Source of the DNA: Beroe forskalii | Lineage: Eukaryota > Ctenophora > Nuda > Beroida > Beroidae | DNA: 64,000 bases | Direction of reading: 5' to 3' | Assembly: GCA_011033025.1 (NCBI GenBank) | Contig: WFMF01000448.1 | Location: 62,001-126,000 of the forward strand | Shown: in pieces, positions 23,868 to 34,603 of the stretch | Numbering within the stretch: the first letter of the stretch is position 1 | Layout: every line of letters starts with the position of its first letter | The notes under the pieces: generated by a model | Databases searched by the model: none | Seen by the model: the letters and a program-made list of their open reading frames with translations, nothing else | What the model was told of the DNA's origin: nothing | Made by a program: the position numbers and the translations under genes

Positions 23868-24430
23868 TATGGGGGGTAAAAATCGCGTTTTTGGGCTTAA
23901 AAACTGCCTTTTTTCGCCCCTTATTGGGCGTAGATGTCTCAGGGGTGGTCAAATAGAAGTGTATCTGGTCATAAATTACTCGCCTGAAACCACTGAACCA
24001 ATGATATTTAACAGTTTTCCTTTGTTTTCCTGTAAAATCCAAAAAACCCTATTTTTACCTCTCAAAACAGTGATCCAGGCGTGTCTTCATTTCTGAGACA
24101 CCCAAGATCCGAAATCGAAAAGCTTTGGCCGATTGAGCTGAAAATTTGCACTCCATCCATGGACGACCTAAAAAGACATACCATACTTCAGAATCCCGAA
24201 ATCAGCCATTTTCTGTCTGTTATAGGGGTTAAAATCGCGTTTTGGGCTTAAAAACTGCCTTTTTCGCCCCTTATTGGGCGTAGATGTCTCACAGGAGGTC
24301 AAATAAAGTGTATCTGGTCATAAATTATTCGCCTGAAACCACTGAACCAATATATTCGCCAGTTTTCCTTTGTTTTCTGTAAATCCAAAAACCTATTTTT
24401 TACCTTTCAAAAACTCTGGGAATACCGAAT
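23868..24430. repeat. Two tandem copies of a ~355-bp unit
   Basis: Copies start near 23875 and 24229; each has AAATCGCGTTTT...GGGCTTAAAAACTGCC, CGCCCCTTATTGGGCGTAGA and GTGTATCTGGTCATAAATTA. The AAATCGCGTTTTTGGCCTAAAATG version in the 13.8-15.7 kb array suggests a distant common origin. Between 23698 and 24742 I see no certain exon; the start of the GCC2/GCC3 gene should lie here or further right. Confidence 0.8.
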
Positions 24431-24742
24431 GATACACATCTGTTTCAATTCAACGTCCAGGAAATTATCATTGTGTTACAAGAAGCGTAAAAATCAAAAT
24501 GAAATATGAAATTAATGATAATTTAAATTAGAAAATAAATAACGAAACATGCTGATGATAATAAGTTAATTGAAATGAATTGAGTAGAAATCAACATACA
24601 ATTTAAAAAGAAAATTTTACAAAACGGCAAATTGTCGGAACTGATAATGTGTTAGGGATAAATAGAATAAATAACTTAATTAGGTGATTATAATTTTAAC
24701 CAATTCATTAAAAAATCACCAAAAAGAGGATATATTTAAAAA

Positions 24743-25791
24743 TCAATGCTCCGTGATGTCCCTGTGAAGTATGCCTAGCTTTTCTTTGAAGTCGTTGATA
24801 TCCGCTTCTAACTGCCCTGAAAAGAGGAGAAAAAATTAGAAAGCTTTCGCCAACAAGAGGACCTAAAGTCGGGATATATCCGTTATACAAACAACATACC
24901 GATTACGGATAACTGTGGAATATTGATACATTAGAATGACTAATAGAGTGGAAGATTAGACTGACAAATTGAGTACAATTACCACTAATTAAGCCCAATT
25001 AGCACTCACTGATAGTCTGCAGTTTCTCGTTGAGCACTGCTATCCTCTCGTTAACCGGCTCCTCACTTTCCTTGTAAGCTGTTTGGAGCTGCTCGTTCAG
25101 TGTGTCCAGTTGGGAGGCGCACAGCTGCTCAAAACTAGTCTTCATTTCTGGAGCAGTGATCATTAAATCAGAATCAAGTGTTATCATATCTGGAGCAAGA
25201 TATTGAGATTATCAGACAACACTACACAAGAAATATTTTGAATTACACTCTAGAACACCAATCAATAGCTTAATGGTGGAGTGAAGAAAGACAATAGAAG
25301 TTCTCAGAATTCACAACACAATACTGGCAAGCCACCTAACTCATAGCAATAAAAATATAGGTTTATATTGATTCAACATACAATATACACAGCTAAATTC
25401 TGTATACAATGAATCTCTTATTTAGCAAGGTAATACAATATGCTACAGGAGTAGATTCAATTCAATTATATAGTTTTAGTCTATAACACAGATTTATATA
25501 GTTAGGCCTACGGTAGGGGTTTATCATGTACAAATAAAATTAAATTTCAAATCTATCATCCAAATTCTTTGAAATTTCATCGACAATAAAACCAAGTAAC
25601 CCACCATCGACGACCACCTGATCATTCTCCCTGTCTTCATTGAGCTGTGAGATAACCTGCTCCAACTTGTTCTGGATAGAATCCCCACTGCAAAGGTTGG
25701 CTGAGGGGGAGTCTGCTTTGAACTTCTTGATATCAGCTTCCTGGTGGTCCTGTGTCATTTCTCTCTTGCTAGGAGACAGTGCCTCAGCCAT
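24743..25791 (-). CDS. Small coiled-coil protein, possibly synaptonemal complex element SYCE2
   Basis: Three exons close in phase: 25605-25791 (ATG at 25789-25791), 25010-25147 and 24743-24816 (TGA), giving 132 residues. The N-terminal third is polar, with an SPSKREM and KKFKADSPS motif (NLS-like). The rest, from SIQNKLEQVISQLNEDREND to EKLGILHRDI, is a continuous predicted coiled coil. Spacing and character resemble the SYCE2 core (SIDILQKRAQELIENINKSR...EKLQEFTQKMAKISHLETEL), and SYCE2 is reported to be ancient in animals, but identity is low and coiled coils mislead. If right, it acts in the central element of the meiotic synaptonemal complex. It lies between the 5' side of the GCC2/GCC3 gene and SNRPD3, all on the minus strand. 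Confidence 0.6.
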
Positions 25792-26221
25792 GCTACTACA
25801 AAATGGATTGGAAATAAAGGGGGGAAATATTTAAATTGTATGCAATTTGATGTTGTGATAGGTCATTATATGAAGCATTGAGTTAGCATAAAAAGTCAAC
25901 GAATAACATTTTGATGGAGACTCCATTTATTTTTAGGGAGATGATCACAAAACAGTAAAACAAATATGGTTAAATGCAAATGATTTGTATATGAATTAGG
26001 TACCGAAGGTAAGCAACCATCTGGTACCACCAAAAATATTGAAAGAGTGTGACCTCAGAGCTTGGTAAAATTATCATTTAAAATAAGTTATAAAATGAGA
26101 TTGCATGTATGGTATCAGCATATTATATACTTCAGCATGTCCACTGTGATTTAGGCAGATTTGATAGAAATAATCACGACATGAATCTGTAAAAGATTAA
26201 AATTCCTCTGAATCCATGCTA

Positions 26222-28105
26222 TCAACGTTGGAATCCGCCTCTCTGGAAGCGACCCTGTGCCCTGCCCCTCCCTCTTGCAGCTTGAGCCTTTAGGATTGCA
26301 GACTTCCCCCTGCTTCCTGCTGCCTGACCACGCCCTGCTGCTCTCTTGAACATGGGAGCATTCTTCAACATGTCTGGTAGCACCTGAGAAATTTTATTGA
26401 TCATTAAAAGGTGTATGTTGGCCATTTTTCACCAATCTAAAAATCATGGACCTGCACTCTACAGTATTGAATCAATTACAGTATTGACTCAGTGATAAAG
26501 ATTGAAACAAATTTATACCATGAATCTTATTTTGCTGCCTCTCAGATAAATGTACTCCAACTGACTGACACGACCATCTTTAGCAGTTGCAGTAACTGTT
26601 TTAATCTGGCAGTTCATATTGTCTTCAGCTTCAATCAATTTACCTGAAAAAGTACAGTTATGAAAACTAGACAAAAATGTGATACATTATGACATCGTCT
26701 GGAGTTGTATAATTGTTATCGCTTTCGTTGCTCGTCTAATCAGCTCTTGAAATCTTGCAAGGCTTGTATTGCAACGTGCATTGTGTGATATTTATACATT
26801 GTACTATACATTGTACAGTGTTAAATGTCGCTCCCATTTGAAGTTACCAGTCCCTATCTGAGGGAGATTGGCATCGACAGACCTTCTGGTATGGAACTCC
26901 GACCGGCTGATGTTCCGGCAGTACGAAGAGCTATGCGACTGATCCGCGGAGACATAGGGGCAGTGTTGAAGTACAACCCTGACTGTGCCCGGGATATTCC
27001 GCATGAGACTTTCATGAAGGTGAGGAAGGAAAAGCTGTGTGAGTGGCTGGAGAATGTACTTTGCCTCACGGATCACTACATGGACCCTATCATGAGGGCT
27101 GCTTGCGGAGTAGCGGAATCTGTTGGGGAACTCATGGCTGCGAGGGTTGCCGATCAGAAGACCATCATACAACTGCAGGAGCAGGCCATCGCAGAGAAGG
27201 ACAGACAGCTCTCAAAGGTACAGGAGACAGTGAAGACCTACGCCAGTTCTGTGGAACAGAAGTGCTCGGAAACTGTAAAAAGTGAGATGAAGTCCTACGC
27301 TAGTATTGTTGAGAGCAAGTGCGCTGAAGTGCTGTCTGAGAAGAAGATTACTGCTGCTGTGAAGAGTGCCGTCCAGGCGGAGGATAGATCACGCAACATG
27401 ATCATCTTCGGGTGTGAAGAGGAAAGCGACGAGATTGTTGAGGAGAAGGTGAGTGAAATCTTCACACACCTGGGAGAGAAGCCGCCTGTCGTGCTGTGCT
27501 CAAGAATGGGAGCTGTGGCTAGGGCCGGGCATCGTCGTCCAATCAAGGTAGTGCTACGGGGCTCGGACCAGGTCAAGCAAGTTTTGCGGAAGGCAAAGAA
27601 CCTGAAGGACATTGCTTCTTGTAAAAGAGTGTTTGTCTGCCCCGACAGATCAGTGGAAGAACGCCAGGAGATCAAGAAGAGGGTGGAAGAACGCAAGCGT
27701 CAACGAACTGAAACTGCCCGCGAGATAACATGAGTTGTTATTACGGGTAACGAGAGACTGGTTAACGTGAACGTTGGAGTAATATATCATAACTTCATGT
27801 TCAATCTCATATCCAATATGCATTATGAATATTCTATAAGATATTTATTGATTGTTTTTGCCAAGGGCCAGTGTCATTATGTCCTGAGGATGTGTTCTGG
27901 GCCCTTAATTGATATTCGATATTTTGTGAGTTATGTTGAAGTTTTATATTGAGAAACGTGCTATTGTTATCGGTATCAATTTAAACTTTTGAAATAAATA
28001 TAATCATAGATTATTACCTCTGTAAACTTCCCCAGTGGTAGTCTCCACTGTTACAATGTGTCCCTCAGCTTCATGAAGTAATTTGATAGGAACTCCAATA
28101 GACAT
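26222..28105 (-). CDS. SNRPD3: Small nuclear ribonucleoprotein Sm-D3
   Basis: Exons 28018-28105 (ATG at 28103-28105), 26519-26643 and 26222-26383 (TGA) join in phase to 124 residues, essentially the human length. The start is [18 protein letters not shown]; the Sm1 and Sm2 motifs include [17 protein letters not shown] and [14 protein letters not shown], followed by [13 protein letters not shown] and an RG-rich tail ([15 protein letters not shown]). Sm-D3 is one of seven Sm proteins of the U1, U2, U4 and U5 snRNP ring. The RG tail is a target for symmetric dimethylarginine and SMN binding in other animals. Intron 1 is almost filled by an ORF1-only retroposon in antisense orientation; splice sites remain intact. 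Confidence 0.97.
26714..28000 (+). mobile_element. HAL1-like LINE ORF1-only retroposon, copy B (intact frame)
   Basis: Begins at TGTTATCGCTTTCGTTGCTC, the 5' end shared with copies at 20.9 and 40.9 kb. It has a ~110-base leader with repeated TACATTGTAC-like motifs, one open frame (26825-27733), a ~260-base 3' UTR and an A-rich end near 28000. It lies in intron 1 of SNRPD3 on the opposite strand, with its 3' end only about 17 bases from the SNRPD3 exon 1 donor. Near-identity to the other copies means recent activity. Confidence 0.88.
26825..27733 (+). CDS. LINE ORF1-like RNA-binding protein (302 aa) of the retroposon
   Basis: An unbroken 302-residue frame. Residues about 90-165 are a coiled coil ([20 protein letters not shown], then [20 protein letters not shown]). 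Residues about 185-285 fit the RRM plus C-terminal domain of CR1/L2-type ORF1 proteins: [34 protein letters not shown] and [20 protein letters not shown]. No zinc knuckle and no reverse transcriptase follow. The likely role is as a trimeric RNA-binding chaperone; mobilisation would need the RT of a full-length partner LINE not seen here. Confidence 0.8.
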   Translation: MSLPFEVTSPYLREIGIDRPSGMELRPADVPAVRRAMRLIRGDIGAVLKYNPDCARDIPHETFMKVRKEKLCEWLENVLCLTDHYMDPIMRAACGVAESVGELMAARVADQKTIIQLQEQAIAEKDRQLSKVQETVKTYASSVEQKCSETVKSEMKSYASIVESKCAEVLSEKKITAAVKSAVQAEDRSRNMIIFGCEEESDEIVEEKVSEIFTHLGEKPPVVLCSRMGAVARAGHRRPIKVVLRGSDQVKQVLRKAKNLKDIASCKRVFVCPDRSVEERQEIKKRVEERKRQRTETAREIT

Positions 28106-28185
28106 ACTGTTAGCTAGTGAAACAATGAGTTTAATCAAACAAGAAAGGCTGTTAGATAGTTACATCAAACAATTAAGATCATGAC

Positions 28186-28707
28186 ATGATGATGAAATTA
28201 AAAGATGATGTTGAAATTGAAATTCAATTTCCACACAATAAAGAATTTCTTCAAGACATCAATCTGCAAGACTTATCCCAAGCTCTCTATTCCAACATGG
28301 TCCTCAAGGATAAAACAATGAAGGTGAGTATTGAGCAGCAAGATCTGAATAACAAATTAAAAGATGATGTTGAAATTGAAATTCAATTTCCACACAATAA
28401 AGAATTTCTTCAAGACATCAATCTGCAAGACTTATCCCAAGCTCTCTATTCCAACATGGTCCTCAAGGATAAAACAATGAAGGTGAGTATTGAGCAGCAA
28501 GGTCTGAATAACCATATGACACCCAGATTATTGACTAGTGTGCATATATTGTCAGTCACTTTATTAGGATTTTACTCTACCCTCTGTTACATGCACTTTT
28601 GTTTCACACACACACACGTCTACAACACAACCCTTCAAATTTCCAAGTGTTGCACACTAGGGATGGGAGAAATCCATTCAGTCACGACCTCAGCTTGTGA
28701 TGTTTAA
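28186..28707 (+). CDS. Uncertain reading frame containing a 159-bp tandem duplication
   Basis: An open frame of 173 codons, the first ~105 dominated by two copies of a 53-residue unit (DDVEIEIQFPHNKEFLQDIN, SQALYSNMVLKDKTMK, SIEQQ). Each unit contains AAG-GTGAGTATT, a strong splice-donor match, so the true structure may be a first exon ending at 28323 or 28482. It starts 80 bases from the SNRPD3 ATG in head-to-head orientation, so the two could share a promoter. No homology recognised; the frame after 28512 reads as non-coding and includes a MITE. Confidence 0.3.
   Translation: MMMKLKDDVEIEIQFPHNKEFLQDINLQDLSQALYSNMVLKDKTMKVSIEQQDLNNKLKDDVEIEIQFPHNKEFLQDINLQDLSQALYSNMVLKDKTMKVSIEQQGLNNHMTPRLLTSVHILSVTLLGFYSTLCYMHFCFTHTHVYNTTLQISKCCTLGMGEIHSVTTSACDV
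28195..28512 (+). repeat. 159-bp direct tandem duplication, nearly identical copies
   Basis: Copies at 28195-28353 and 28354-28512 differ at about one position (AGCAAGATCTG versus AGCAAGGTCTG), so the duplication is recent. The period is a multiple of three. A decayed partial third copy (CAAGACATCAATCTGCAAGA) occurs at 28867. Confidence 0.92.
28567..28675. mobile_element. Short MITE, copy 1
   Basis: About 109 bp with imperfect inverted ends GGATTTTACTCTACCCT and AGGGATGGGAGAAATCC. The interior TTCCAAGTGTTGCACAC matches a second copy at 34506-34603. No coding content. Confidence 0.65.
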
Positions 28708-31510
28708 ATTGTAAACTGTGATGTTTAAATTTTTTACTATATCTATAACAATGAATTTTTCTAACAATAGCAGTGAACAAAATAGATCAGTTTCAGACTG
28801 AAAGTGCTCCTCACAAATTTTGGCCATTTTATTCATAACACCATTTGTGAATATATATTTCAATCAAGACATCAATCTGCAAGAATTTTCTCCAAATGTG
28901 AACACCAACATGATCCCTTTGGGTAATGCAATGTGGAGAGTCATACCAAGATGAGTGGTGTGGAGGCATCATCAGTCCGATACCTACTTCACCTTTTGGG
29001 GGTGTTTGTGAATTTCCAATAAATACGAAAAATTGCATGGCTTCAGTTAATTTCAATTTCAATGACCTCTTTACAATTAAGAGAATATGTGAAGGGATGA
29101 CTGCTGGGGGCCTACCCCATTTATTCATTTATTTATTTACTTCTAATACATAACATGTGTCACTAAGTGCAAATAATTTAAAAAAATAACTTAAAACTTA
29201 TATACAAATAGAATTAAAAACCTCAAACTTGTGACGCACGCCCTCTACTTGCAGGGAAAAACGAAAAATTTCAAATCAGAGCAAATGTAGAATGATCAAA
29301 TTAAATTGTCAATTAGGGACCTTGTTGGCCTACCCCATAAATTAAAACTCTGGCAAATTAAACACCTCAAAAGCTGAGGTAGGTATTGGACTGAAGCTCC
29401 CTGTACTCCAGGGATATGATGAGTATGAATAACTTTAGCATTTGAGTAAAAGAGAGGGATTATAAAATATGGAAGTACTATATAATGCAATATTTAAGAC
29501 CCATCTAATAACAATTTATATCTGAATCTTAAGTGAATCATGGCAAAATTTAGCTGTGTCTAGTAACAGCCCACTATATGAGAAGCAAAACCAATATAAT
29601 AAATTAAAAACAGCTTTAAAAAAGTACCTAACACTCAAGAGGTGTTAATGTTTTTGTTCTATCTCAAGAGGTTGAAGTTTAAAGGAGATAACTGATACAA
29701 GAGAATTGTATTTAGAAGCACCTAACATCTGGAGTATCACTGCCATTTCAATGTTCAATTAAAACAGCTTTCAAAAAGCACCTAACAAATGGAATATCAC
29801 TGACATTTCAATGTTTAAGGCAGCATTTGTGAAAATTTGAAGCATTTTCATCCGAAAATGATTAAGACATTGCAAAATGAAGTCAGTTTCGGACCGAAAA
29901 TATGGCAGTTTCAATCCAAAACTAAATTCTGCTATTATGTATTACTTCGTCATGGTTGCATGGAAATGCTTCAAATTGTCGTGTTGCACTGAAACTGTTT
30001 GAATTGCAAATTTGGCGAATTATTCCCCTAACCAGGGGTGTCGCGAAACGACACCCCTATTTCTGGCGAAGCTTTTTACTGTACGTGCGCTCGCGACCAT
30101 TTCCGCGCGAACGACACAGTTTTTAGGTGGCGCGGTTTCCTGCTACGTGATTGCATGACGTCATCGCATTTATATAGCCGACTAATGTTAATATGAAGGA
30201 CTAAATGTATACAACCAAATCAGTGTAATTCAACAATTTGTTTGAATGATCAAATGTACAATCAATTCGATTTATACTCGTAGAGAAAAATAGTTTCAAC
30301 TGAATTTAAAACACTAAGATTAAGAAGCTCATCGGTCGAGGTCGGTAGCAAATACTGCACCTGCAAGGCTGTTGCTTAAAATAGATTAGGTCTTCTTCTT
30401 AACTGCTAAAATAATGTGCTTTATTCAAGGTTATTTTCATGGCGCTTTCCAGACTTGTATAAATTGGGAAAAATTTGTGACAATTGGCAATCCAAACTTA
30501 TCCAACTGTAAACAGGTATCGCTTCGATTGAGAAAAATGAAGTTTGCTGACAGTGAAACAATTTAAACATATCATTAATATCGTCAATAACCCAACATTT
30601 ATCGGCGAAGACCTCTCAAAATCAAGCTCTCCTGAAAGGCGGTACCCGCTCAAATTGGCACTACCCAAGTCTGGCGACAGAAATTAAACAAGTCTAATTA
30701 GATTATTAATCAAATTATATTGAAAGTAATGAATGTGCCCGTGTCTCACGATCAAATTGAACCAATCTAATTAAAACATTTTGCGATCGAAGTTTGATTG
30801 TACATCTGCGGAGTTTTTATTACATGCTACATGCTGTTTATCAAAGATAAACAATTAAAACTTATTTATAATTGATGGAGCGTCACATTTTGGAACGCAA
30901 ATTGTTTTTCTAACCGGTAGAATTTGTGAATTTTGTGTCACAAGACGTGATTTCAGGAACGCGCGAAGGTTTCAAAAAATCAATCTCCGCGGACGCACAG
31001 TGATTATGTAAGTCGCGCGCCGCGCAGTCCAAAGATCCCGTGACGTATGACGCCGAGGGCTCCGAATGACTTGAATCAGCGTTTAGAAATTTTATCCTAA
31101 TTATGTTTTACGTTGTGGAAATTATAACCTACTTCTTCAACAAAATGCACCTCGATTCATGGCGGCTAATAGTGGTTCCCTGCATCACATCACGCGAGTG
31201 AATTTCCTTACCTAGCGGAATACAGGCCATATGTTCACATATTGCCAGCCAAAACGTCCTTCGTTAGCAGTCTAATGGCCGTTGTTTAAAAACGGCGTGC
31301 AATGAAAGGTTATAGCGCATTCGTAGGCAGTGATTTATAGGCGTACAGGCCAATGTTTCTGGCAGAGTTGGTTTTAACTTTGACAAATACAAAGTTTAAC
31401 TGAAACAATGTTTAAACTTTTAGATTATTTGCCAAATTTTACGTGGTTGAATCACATTTTTTGTCGCGCATTATTAGACGAGTTTTACTAACAACCCCTA
31501 ACTATTTCAG
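28708..31510. other. Intergenic or 5' region of the phosphatase gene
   Basis: Mostly AT-rich. From about 30030 to 31070 there are CG-rich islets (CGCGCGAACGACAC near 30105, GTCGCGCGCCGCGCAG near 31015), as expected near a promoter. The coding exon at 31511 needs an upstream exon ending in phase 1 with the start codon, but none could be chosen with confidence. ATGGCGGCTAATAGTGGTTC at 31159 opens a short frame with a GTGAAT donor but the wrong phase. Confidence 0.4.
30034..30058. repeat. Perfect 10-bp stem-loop
   Basis: AGGGGTGTCG, loop CGAAA, CGACACCCCT. No run of T follows on either strand, and no gene ends here. Confidence 0.75.
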
Positions 31511-34391
31511 TCGTTTCCAAAGCCCTCCAAGGAATCGAACTCCTCCTCGGACCGTACGAGCGATGTGTTTTCCGGAACCGAGCCAAATCGCGGATCATTC
31601 TGATCGGGGAACACGTCAAAGTCACGACCGGTATCGCCCGCCTCGCGTCCCTCCTGATCCAAGAAGAGAAGTGTTTGGGGGTCTACCACACGGCGTTTGA
31701 GTTTAAGGAGTTCTGTGAGTGGTACCCCTTCACTATTGAGATGAAGAGTAGGAGGACGAGCAACTGCTCCGACTCTATGAGACCTTCGCTTTCTCTGGAG
31801 CTGGACGATTTATCGGTAGGTCCATAAAATCAACCATAGGTAGCTGAAATTTTTTTCACTTACGTTGGGTCGGAAACTGTCCATACTTGCTGTGTATGAA
31901 AGGGGAAGTCTATATCTTGACCAGAAAAGAAATTATGGTGGGGGGGGGGGGTCGCCGATTTATGATCCACCCTGTAGACCATAGTGAACTTTATTAAAAT
32001 AGAAGGGTCAGTATTCCGTGTGTATACTGTTTAATGTACTGTATTTCAGTAAAACTTATGGCGAAATTTTGCTATGGGTATAGTGCGTAAGACCATGTTT
32101 TGATTAATTAAGGCCTGAACTCTTTCAGCCAGCTACCAATCTCTGATACTGGCTTGATTAGATGCAAAGTAAACTAAATGGGGAATAGGGGCTGAAATTG
32201 TAGTGATTCGATTTGAAACAATCCCCTCACCATGTGAATGGTGTAATTTACCTTCTGTGATAGCAGCAATTTGCTTCAGTGTTCAGCTGGGATCAATACA
32301 TGATGTCAGCTGGGTCCCATGAGGTGACGGCTTTGTTGCTGGTGAGAGCATCCTATGAAAAGTGAAAAGGGTTAATGTGTTGTTCAACCATAGAACTGTA
32401 TTGAAATATTGAAACTGAAAACGGAATTAAATACTTAACTCAGCTATATTTTCAGATAATGAAACAGAAGAAAGCCCTGATAACCCAGTACCCAAACGCG
32501 ATCCTCGGGAATAACCTGTTTCTGGGCACCAGACAACAAGCACTCAACCTGGCAATGATGGCTTCCATGAAAATAACACACATAATCAGGTAATAGGGAC
32601 ATAATTAATTAAATAAATTTATGTGTGATCCGTGAGTTGATTCCTGATTTCAAAATCTTCACGAATTTGTCAATTAAAGAAGTAGCTTTCGATCTATAGT
32701 AAAAATTCGGTGTGTTTCTCATGTTCCGGTGGTATTATGAGGAGAGGAGCTGTCGAATGGCAATTAGCAATTGCATTATTTTCAAGATTCTCGATGTATA
32801 TACAATCCAATGTACATTGTATGCTGTACAACTGCCGTCCCTGTACAATCTAGAATAGGTACTGTGAAACTGAGTACAGTGAGGATACCTACGTACAATC
32901 CACATGTTGTCTGAAACTTCTATATACACTATGCACCATAAATTTCACTATACATAATACATTTTTACTATACATTATACACAATACGTTGTACACTATA
33001 CACTTTACATTTCACATTGTTCAATCTATACATTATTCCCTCAGAGCTCATGATATCAGAGAAAACAGATGCCGGGAGGATTTAGAGAATTTTGAGGTTT
33101 ACAGAAGATCTCCGAACATAAAATACCTCGGTGAGTCAACGTTTTTCATAGTCATAAGTACAATATGTTCTAAATACATTTATTCAATTATCATTCTACT
33201 TTTCTGTTTAATATTCTGAATTGGAATTCGTTGTGAAGGAAATGTATTGGTAGAATTTGATAATGTCCAATAGGAATCGAATTAAATATTGCACTGATGA
33301 ACATGCAAGAATATTCCCGTTAATCTTGTACTGATTTCAAAGAATCCCGTTTTAAATGCAACCACTGACCAGCAAATTTAATTTCAATTATTTATGAAAA
33401 ATTTGATTTATTGAATGTAAACGCTTTTAGCAAGGAAGATTTATAAACCTCGACTAAATACTAATGATGAATGCGGTTCTCATAAAATGAAAATTAAATT
33501 CTTGGCTTCAGGGCGAATTTACCGATAATTTTTCTTCGAATTATTTGGGATTGCCCAGTCAAAATGTCCTCAGTCAAAATGTTCCCAGTGCTAATGTGCT
33601 TGCCAAATCTACTCTCTTTCAAGACATGATAAAACTCTCAGCTGAAAATTCAATTCAAATTCTTAGCTTCTAAACAAATTTGTCAAAATATTTTCTTCGA
33701 CTTTCGGCCATGCCCTGCTTGTCAAATCTACCCACATTTTGCTGACGTATCACAAAACCCTACACAGATGTGAGCGTGGATGATAAGTTGGGTACGGAGA
33801 TAGGGATGTTCCTGAAGCCCTGCATAGCTTTCTACAACGAGGCAGTGGAGACAAACAAGGATAACAGTGTATTCGTTCACTGTAACATGGGGATTTCCAG
33901 ATCCTCCACCATCGTACTCGCGTGAGTGTTCCGTGAACTTTTCAGATACGTATCAGCATTTCGGATATTGCCTAAAGCCCATTTAAATTTCCAGCTACCG
34001 TCGGCAAAATTCGCTTTGCTCAATAATGTGATATTCACTCATTAAATTAGGTTGCTACTGCAGTACTGTCCAGTGTATCCTCCATTTGATTTCAATGTCG
34101 CCCCTCCTAGTTTTGTTATTTCCTCCATTTCTTATTTTTCCTAACTACCCGAAATCCCGCAGTATTCTGATGACCAACGAACGGATGAATCTAAAGAAAG
34201 CCCTGGACTTTGCTCAGGAGTGCAGACACGTAGTCCAACCGAACTACTCCTTCATGAAGGAGCTGATAAAGTACGAAATGTCGGTGCTGGGTACCAACTC
34301 CATCAAGATGTCAGAGCTAACCAAACTAAACGCGCACTACAGTAGGGCATATGCCATGGATGTGCAGGATAAAACCTGTAACTTGCTGTAG
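31511..34391 (+). CDS. Rhodanese plus dual-specificity phosphatase, STYXL1/MKP-like (5'-partial)
   Basis: Exons 31511-31815, 32456-32589, 33045-33130, 33768-33921 and 34163-34391 (TAG) join in phase, about 302 residues; the start codon exon is missing. The first exon resembles the end of a rhodanese (CDC25-like) domain. Then YPNAILGNNLFLGTRQQALN begins the phosphatase domain, with SVDDK supplying a candidate general-acid Asp and FVHCNMGISRSSTIVLA the signature HCxxGxxRS loop. The C-terminus (NLKKALDFAQECRHVVQPNY, LIKYEMSVLG) closely follows STYXL1. Human STYXL1 has lost the catalytic Cys (it has FSTQGISRS); this protein keeps Cys, Arg and Ser, so it should be an active phosphatase. It could equally be a divergent MAP-kinase phosphatase. 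Confidence 0.82.
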
Positions 34392-34505
34392 GTTTTATTT
34401 ACCTTATATCAGACATAATTTGGTCGGATTTAAAGATATTGGCCCTGGAGGCCTTTGCGCCCATAAATATAATTATGTCCATGGAAACAAAGTTTTTACT
34501 TTTTA

Positions 34506-34603
34506 GGATTTTGCCCCACCCTCCGTCGTGCGCACTCTTTTTTGCAAAACGACCCTCCAAGTGTCCGAGTGTTGCGCGCTAACTCTTAGGGTGGGGGAAA
34601 TCC
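34506..34603. mobile_element. Short MITE, copy 2
   Basis: About 98 bp with inverted ends GGATTTTGCCCCACCCT and AGGGTGGGGGAAATCC and inner arms TCGTGCGCAC / GTTGCGCGCT. Diverged relative of the copy at 28567-28675. It lies about 115 bases past the phosphatase stop, so it is probably in its 3' UTR. Confidence 0.7.

Noticed and set aside
31159-31195. ATGGCGGCTAAT as first exon of the phosphatase gene
   Set aside because: Its GTGAAT donor is in phase 0 while the next exon needs one carried base.
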